From assembly GCA_032622095.1 (NCBI GenBank), contig CP136065.1, forward strand, positions 156,683,577 through 156,747,576: 64,000 bases of DNA, read 5' to 3'. This DNA comes from Siphonodentalium dalli (Eukaryota; Mollusca; Scaphopoda; Gadilida; Siphonodentaliidae). The notes beneath the pieces are model-generated. The model saw only the letters and a program-made list of their open reading frames with translations, searched no databases and was not told where the DNA came from. Shown here one piece after another: positions 59,101 through 64,000 of this stretch (the stretch's first letter is position 1; each line of letters opens with the position of its first letter). Made by a program: the position numbers and the translations under genes.

Positions 59101-62100
59101 CCCAGTAAACAGTCGACGAGAAAACGGCATCGGACCAAGTTGGGGATGAAGATGGATAACTCTAAAATGAAGTGGCTTTTATTGTGTCAGATATTTGACA
59201 AACCGATAAAATTTCGTTGAACAAAATACTGATAAACAACAGGTTTTGGACAATTTTATACTATAGTTGATTGTGGTTAGCATTATTTTTGGGAAATTAC
59301 TCGATTCTGATAACTGAAGCGCCATTTCAAAAAATGTTGTTATTGTTGGAATCTGATTATATGGGACCATCGTATCGGATTGATTACCTTTAAATGTGGA
59401 CATCCCCTGGCCGAAATCCTGAAATCAGGTTATTGCTAGTGTGAACCCTGTTGTAAAGTACATCGTATACAACCGCATAAAAGAGTGAACTGGGACAAAT
59501 TTCTCAACTCAAATACATGTACTATAGTGCGAAAGTACCCATCATTATATAACATGTGTCGAACACTGACCAAAGACTTCGGTTATCTTGTTATCTATCG
59601 TAAATTTGCTTTGTTACCCTCTCTATATATAAAATACATTCTGATAAAATTGATATCTTACAATATACATCTTCTTACATAACTGGGCAATGGACTAAGA
59701 TTTATTATTTTCTGAAGGAAACGAAAGAGTCTATTGTTTTTATCATCATTATTGTAGCTAAAGAAAGCAAATTTTCGGTCAAAGATATATCAAGGTAGAA
59801 ACTAATATCACTGCTTCGTCTTGCTGTTAAGTTGAACGGTGCCTAAAAAAAGATTGTCCCAACACAATATGTGCCTTTAAATATTTCCGAAAGTCGTGTC
59901 ACTGGTACGAAAGTGGGCCAGGTCATGGCAGAGGCCGCTCTTCAATGTCCTGGGTCGAGAGCATGAGTGAGGGCGTGTATTATGTCTTTTCTCTTTTGTT
60001 ATTCTTTGTTCACAATAAAAAAAATAAAAAAATAAAACAAATTATAATTTACTTCACTGTAACACGTCAAGCCTCGCGGAGCACCGTGAAATATGTTCCT
60101 TGTACTTTATTCGACAAAATTCCGATAATGACTGGGATGACCAACAGAATCGCCCATAGCATTTTCATTGCAGTGGGTCAAACATTTTTTTGTTTGCGAA
60201 ATTGAAATAAACCGGTCGACAATTATAGGCGGAAAAATGACCGTGGTATAGCCAGAGAATCAATCACAGTCACATGGGTCAAACTTGGACCGAATCAATG
60301 TGATCGATATTCAAAAAGTGTGGATGAAAAGTGGTCCGAATGCTGCTGGTAAAAAAAAACATGACGGTCGGTGTTGGGGGAAATGAACTCAAATTTCACA
60401 CCAAACTCCATGCAGAGTTATCTCTCATCACTCCGCTGCGATACCACTGCCACAATGACATTTGGTAAGGATTTCTTACATGTTCTTAGTTCTTATGTTT
60501 TAAGATTAAAATTGTCTATGTACGGCTCAGTTCATATTGTTCTTATTAATACTGAAATATTACCATTATTGCAAACTGTTGGTGGTCAAATTAATAGGTG
60601 ACTAAATATAGTTCCGATGATATGTAAAAATAGATGTATCGGTCCGCAAAGTATACCATCCTTCCGGGGGGATCTATCGCAGTGATAACGGAGAGGGGGC
60701 TGCATGGAGATTGAATTCACATATAGCCATCTCGCCAATTTTGGAATGAAAACAATTGGGCGAGTTTTGAAATGAAAAGTGGGTCGAAAAGTCGTCCGAA
60801 CTCTGTCGAGAAAAAATGTCGGGAGTTGGGGGGAGGTGAATGACCGCAGGAACGTCCTAAATAAAGTGGTCATCAATTATCTGGCCTACATGTACACTGC
60901 ATATTATCATCGCTTGTTTCAGAAACGTTCGTACCAAATAGTAGAAGACACAGGAGTGTGTACAGTCCATATCCTACGAGAGGAAATGATCAGCAACTGT
61001 ATTCCGAGTAAGTTCTTTCTTCAGTGAGAGATTCAGGCATGTATAAGCATTTACCAGAGTATCTCTGATTTTAATGTGAAAATATCATGACACATGTTCG
61101 GTGTTGAACAATCATGCTCACCTCGTATGTTTTCTTTTCACCGCCATCTCGAGAAACGGCGGGTGTAGCCATGTCTAATATGATGTATTATATTACGCGT
61201 CTTATTTTTGGCCAGGGGTCCCAGTGACGCTGAAGGGGTAATTAAGTCTCACAAACCAAAGTGCTGAAGGGTACAAAGGGTTTGCGATTGGCCATAACAC
61301 AGTTACTTAAACTGTATCTATGAAAGTCTGGCGTCCATTAGCGGTTTGTTTTCAGTTAATTTAATCTTCATTGGAACATAAACAATTAATCTCTAACAAA
61401 AACCATGGCAGATACGAAAATTAAACGTCATTTGGAACGAGATTTCAAAACCTGTGTACCTTTCAGCACATTTTCAAAAGCTGGGTACCCATCAGCACTT
61501 TTTTTGGTGAGAGTGACCCATTCAGCCCCAGTGACTCAGTTGACAAGGTACATGACGCATTATGCCACCATAAGCCAACCAGCCATGGTGAAACTGGTTC
61601 GAATCACACAAGTAGCGACTGGAACGACGATAAAACGTAACAAACTAAACTATAACCGCGTATTTACGTGCGATCAGTCAGATTCATAGGTACATACGTT
61701 GGTGCTGTCACCCTACCGATTTCACTCCATGACGTCACCCATACGCAGTACATGCCGCGACGTTACGGAGTAGATTATAGAGTTGACGCCCTTGGCACTG
61801 ACTTCCGTTACTAGCTCGTTGCTATAAAAACAAACCAGCGATGTGGCTTTTGTCGAAAATTGACAGTCAGTACATTCGCCCTGTATACATGTACTTTCAG
61901 AAAAACAAAACACCACAACGTTATACCCCACCAATGTCAGTGTCTCGATATCATTTGACCAAGTTTATTGACATGAAACCGCGACAGACACGGCGTGAAA
62001 TACATCGCATTGAGTAAACAATTTCCCATTGTTTCAATTCAACTTCAAGATCGCAGTAAAATCAAAACCGCAATTTGTAAGTGGTAAACATCTGAAAAAG

Positions 62101-63523
62101 ACATCAGGTACATGCAGAAACTAATTGTTGTGCATATTTATTTCTATTTGAGGTGGCAATTTTTCATGTTTATCAGTATTTTTAACGATAAGAGCGATGG
62201 TAATTGGGGGACTATATTTTATCTAGCGCATTAAATTTAAAATAAAAAGTCGTGAATTGGCTGAGTGTTTTCTATGGCCGCATATTTCGTTGATAATTAC
62301 GAGCCATTTGTTTGTCTAAATAACATTTTTAAGTTCGAAGACCATTAGAATGGGGATAACAGTGTGGTGTTTTGTGATTTCGGAAAGGTACATGGCGAAT
62401 ATACTGTTGCAAATACCCGTTAATGGGCTCCGGCTCCGCTGTCGCCCATTAACTAAATTTGCCACAGTATATTCGCCATGTACCTTTCCGAAATCACAAA
62501 ACACCACACTGTTATCCCCTAAATAAAATTATTGAAGATTGTAATTGTCTTTTTTTTGCTAACATTAAATTAAATTAAATAAATTAAGTAAAATACAGTG
62601 AAATTATTTTTTTTATTATTTTTTATTACATTTTTGCGCACGTTGGCATCTCACTGAGTGCATTCTAGTTTTTATTTATTTGCGTTCAGCTTATACGGCC
62701 AACGTAATACAAACCCGGCCGCGATACGGGCACACCGTCACCGATAAGAGACATATTTTTTCGATTTTTTTTTTCCTGTTCATCGACAATTTTTTATCCA
62801 AACAAAGCCGTCCAATAAGAAAGAAAAAACTTGAAGGTGGCATATTATATGACGCTTTAATATATGACGGGTAGGTATTTGCTAAGTCGCCCGTAGTGTG
62901 ACAGGGTTTTGATGTCTTAACATTGAATAAACAGATTTACATGCAATCGAACATGTTTTACATTGCATAAAGGGAGACTGCATACACTAAATCCGGCCAT
63001 ATATGGGGACCATCTCCTGTTATAGTCAACAATAAAGTACGACTGCTCCTGTTATATATGCAAACAATTAATTAATTTGAGCCATGGATGAGTGCTTTAC
63101 TGTATTAACGATGTAAAACAACATGGTAATTATAATGAATATGAGTCTATGGCTCGAGTCAAAACTCATTTTCATTATAATTAAAATGTTGCTCACATCG
63201 TTCATAGAGCACCTGAGTGTATTTTGCACTCATCCATGGCTCAAAGTAATGCATTTGTTGCATATATTTCATTGAGTACAATAGGATATGGTCCCATAAA
63301 AGGCCGGATTTAGTGTACAGTACCCCTTTCAAACAATATAATTTGATATCTTCCTCAGTTGATGCCGAGAACCGTGGTTCGGCCACAGTTGGCTCCGGTG
63401 TCCACGAAATGACATTCGACTCATGGAAGTACCAGGTCTCAAACAGAACATTGGTGATGAACATTCTGCGGGATCACTGTGTACCACTGTCTCAGTTCAT
63501 GTATGGACAGACATCCGCAACAG
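56009..63523 (+). CDS. EPDR: Ependymin-related protein gene, 4 exons, 3' end outside
   Basis: Ependymin-related proteins are small secreted glycoproteins, a beta-sandwich with a hydrophobic pocket; roles vary between lineages. Exons at 56009-56161, 57790-57903, 60923-61007 and 63359-63523 join in phases 0, 0, 1 and 1, all GT-AG, to about 172 residues without a stop. Family features: signal peptide (1-20), 'PCRCVFPSFE' (Cys 22, 24), 'ALYYDYTHKIQTQRV' (the FSYD..NQRVR region), 'YQIVEDTGVCTV' (Cys 102), 'SNCIPIDAENRG' (Cys 115), 'VGSG' and 'RDHCVPLSQ' (Cys 158). Sequons at N80 (NTT) and N146 (NRT). Typical members are about 200-220 aa, so 30-50 residues remain past the window. Introns hold four MITEs. 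Confidence 0.9.
56768..57169. mobile_element. TTAA MITE with paired mirror hairpins
   Basis: TTAA (56768-56771, 57166-57169) flanks CCCTTTACCCAACA and its complement. Two 69-bp hairpins, 56921-56989 and 57071-57139, begin and end with 'gccaatgcattctcttatat' and its complement. The second is the exact reverse complement of the first, including the asymmetric loop. About 80 bp of A/T-rich DNA separates them. It resembles the 11765-13335 element in TTAA and CCCTTT termini. Confidence 0.85.
57640..57680. repeat. GTT/GTC microsatellite
   Basis: 'ggtggtgttgttgttgttg' followed by 'tcgtcgttgttgtgg', in EPDR intron 1. Confidence 0.85.
57790..57903 (+). CDS. EPDR: EPDR exon 2
   Basis: 38 codons, acceptor ATCCGCAG|GG, donor GAG|GTAAGG at 57904. 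Contains 'GFSALYYDYTHKIQTQRV' and the NTT sequon. Confidence 0.9.
58421..58660 (-). repeat. Dispersed repeat X, copy 2 (inverted)
   Basis: Inverted relative to 52977-53217, with the same internal hairpin ('ttcagataataagttt' facing 'aattattatctgaa'). Confidence 0.75.
58964..59393. mobile_element. TTAA MITE family A, copy 4
   Basis: TTAA at both ends; TIRs decayed to AGATGCATAATCCG and CGGATTGATTACCT. It lies in EPDR intron 2. Confidence 0.85.
60923..61007 (+). CDS. EPDR: EPDR exon 3
   Basis: 85 nt, 28 codons plus one base. Acceptor CTTGTTTCAG|AAA, donor CCGA|GTAAGT. Encodes 'KRSYQIVEDTGVCTVHILRE' onward to 'SNCIP', the ependymin Cys...IP segment. Confidence 0.9.
62352..62519. mobile_element. 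Hairpin MITE, 168 bp
   Basis: GGGGATAACAGTGTGGTGTT to its complement; the arms of about 62 bp are nearly perfect and an inner pair 'cccgttaatgggc' / 'gcccattaac' almost closes the loop. No clear target duplication. Confidence 0.85.
62969..63330. mobile_element. MITE family B, copy before EPDR exon 4
   Basis: Left 'aaagggagactg...acactaaatccggcca', right 'tggccggatttagtgtaca'-like text then CCCCTTT. It ends 28 bp before exon 4, so the exon's polypyrimidine tract lies directly beside it. Confidence 0.75.
63359..63523 (+). CDS. EPDR: EPDR exon 4
   Basis: 165 nt. Acceptor TATCTTCCTCAG|TTG, donor ACAG|GTTAGA. The split codon makes Ile118; it encodes 'DAENRGSATVGSG', 'MTFDSWKYQVSNRT' and 'RDHCVPLSQFMYGQ'. 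It ends in phase 1, so at least one more exon lies beyond 64000. Confidence 0.9.
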
Positions 63524-63534
63524 GTTAGATTGAT

Positions 63535-63770
63535 TTAAAGGGGTACTGTACAGTAAATCATGACATTTATGGGACCATCTCCTTTTATACCAAACTCGAG
63601 TCATAAACTCATGTTCATTATAATCACAATGTTGTTTACATCGTCTATCGAGCGCATGAGTGTATTTTGCACTAATCCATGGCCCAAATTAAATGTATTT
63701 GTTGCACGTGTTGACAATAAAATGAGATGGTCCCCAAAAATGGCCGGATTTAGTGTACAGCCCCCTTTAA
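63535..63770. mobile_element. MITE family B, copy after EPDR exon 4
   Basis: TTAA (63535-63538, 63767-63770), left 'AGGGGTACTGTACAGTAAAT', right 'GATTTAGTGTACAGCCCCCT'. It begins 11 bp after the exon's donor GT. Confidence 0.85.
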
Positions 63771-64000
63771 ACTTATTTGCTTGATCATATATTTTGCCCT
63801 GATTGCACACACAAATTATAAAACATATTTCGAATATATATAGTCTATAGGCCACTTACCTTAAATGCTAAAATTGCCTCACATTAAATTACCCGAGTGC
63901 TAATACTTACGTCCTGCTAAATCTCGTCCAATGCCTGGCTGTATATACTAAGGGAATTCAACAGTGACAGTTATAAACAAATAACACATTTAATTGAATT
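63771..64000. other. EPDR: EPDR intron 4, start
   Basis: AT-rich; no exon 5 seen before the window ends. Confidence 0.6.

Larger units (their letters stand above)
57904..60922 (+). other. EPDR: EPDR intron 2
   Basis: 3019 bp, GTAAGG...TTTCAG. It holds dispersed repeat X copy 2 (58421-58660) and TTAA MITE family A copy 4 (58964-59393). About 60260-60420 and 60720-60850 share 'gatgaaaagtggtccgaa'-like text, suggesting diverged repeats. No exon seen inside. Confidence 0.8.
61008..63358 (+). other. EPDR: EPDR intron 3
   Basis: 2351 bp, GTAAGT...TCCTCAG. Contains the hairpin MITE (62352-62519) and MITE family B copy (62969-63330). At 61898-61925, 'acaaaacaccacaacgttat' resembles the end of the hairpin MITE and may be a relic. 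No exon seen inside. Confidence 0.8.

Overview
This is a eukaryotic nuclear window, AT-rich and intron-bearing, crowded with decayed mobile DNA. The non-LTR retrotransposon relics, the ependymin-related gene, and dispersed repeats with 'ataactctgg' and 'gacggacggacgga' phrases suggest a marine invertebrate, most likely a lophotrochozoan such as a mollusc or brachiopod. The species is an inference. There are no bacterial operons, CRISPR arrays or rRNA genes.

Host genes. (1) Two paralogous genes for an unrecognised secreted protein lie on the minus strand about 33 kb apart (1189-3153 and 34473-36476). The second is intact (667 aa: signal peptide, short coiled coil, His-rich C-terminal tail). 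The first has one in-frame stop from a 2-nt contraction. Both have a splice acceptor abutting the ATG and share 5' and 3' flanks, so the duplication copied a whole transcription unit. (2) A plus-strand ependymin-related (EPDR) gene fills 56009 to the right edge. Four coding exons (56009-56161, 57790-57903, 60923-61007, 63359-63523) join with GT-AG introns in consistent phase to give about 172 residues; the last exon lies beyond the window. None of its exons stands out as a long ORF.

Mobile DNA by region. 5.3-8.8 kb: a dispersed repeat split by a 1.1-kb TIR element (3-bp TAA target duplication, empty site at about 48.16 kb), then a fold-back element with a tRNA-like sequence in its loop. 10.1-15.5 kb: a broken APE-class LINE interrupted by a 1.57-kb TTAA-flanked (piggyBac-type) non-autonomous transposon. 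16.2-19.4 kb: a second LINE relic on the minus strand, itself interrupted by a TTAA MITE, plus further fragments. 20.4-24.6 kb: a large fold-back element whose interior holds an M-S-M-S-M array (three 451-bp TIR units, two 902-bp spacers, exact 1353-bp period) that appears to have moved as one unit. 25.5-33.2 kb: LINE scraps, three head-to-tail elements carrying NRF-1-like and TCAAGGTCA motifs, and three hairpin MITEs. 36.5-55.6 kb: MITEs, LINE relics on both strands, two minisatellites and several dispersed repeat pairs. The EPDR introns carry four further MITEs, two of them tightly bracketing exon 4.

The window is best read as two host loci, a duplicated secreted-protein gene and an EPDR gene, in a matrix of nested transposons. 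Nested insertions give relative ages: LINEs are older than the TTAA elements inside them, and the fold-back at 20.4 kb is older than the array inside it.
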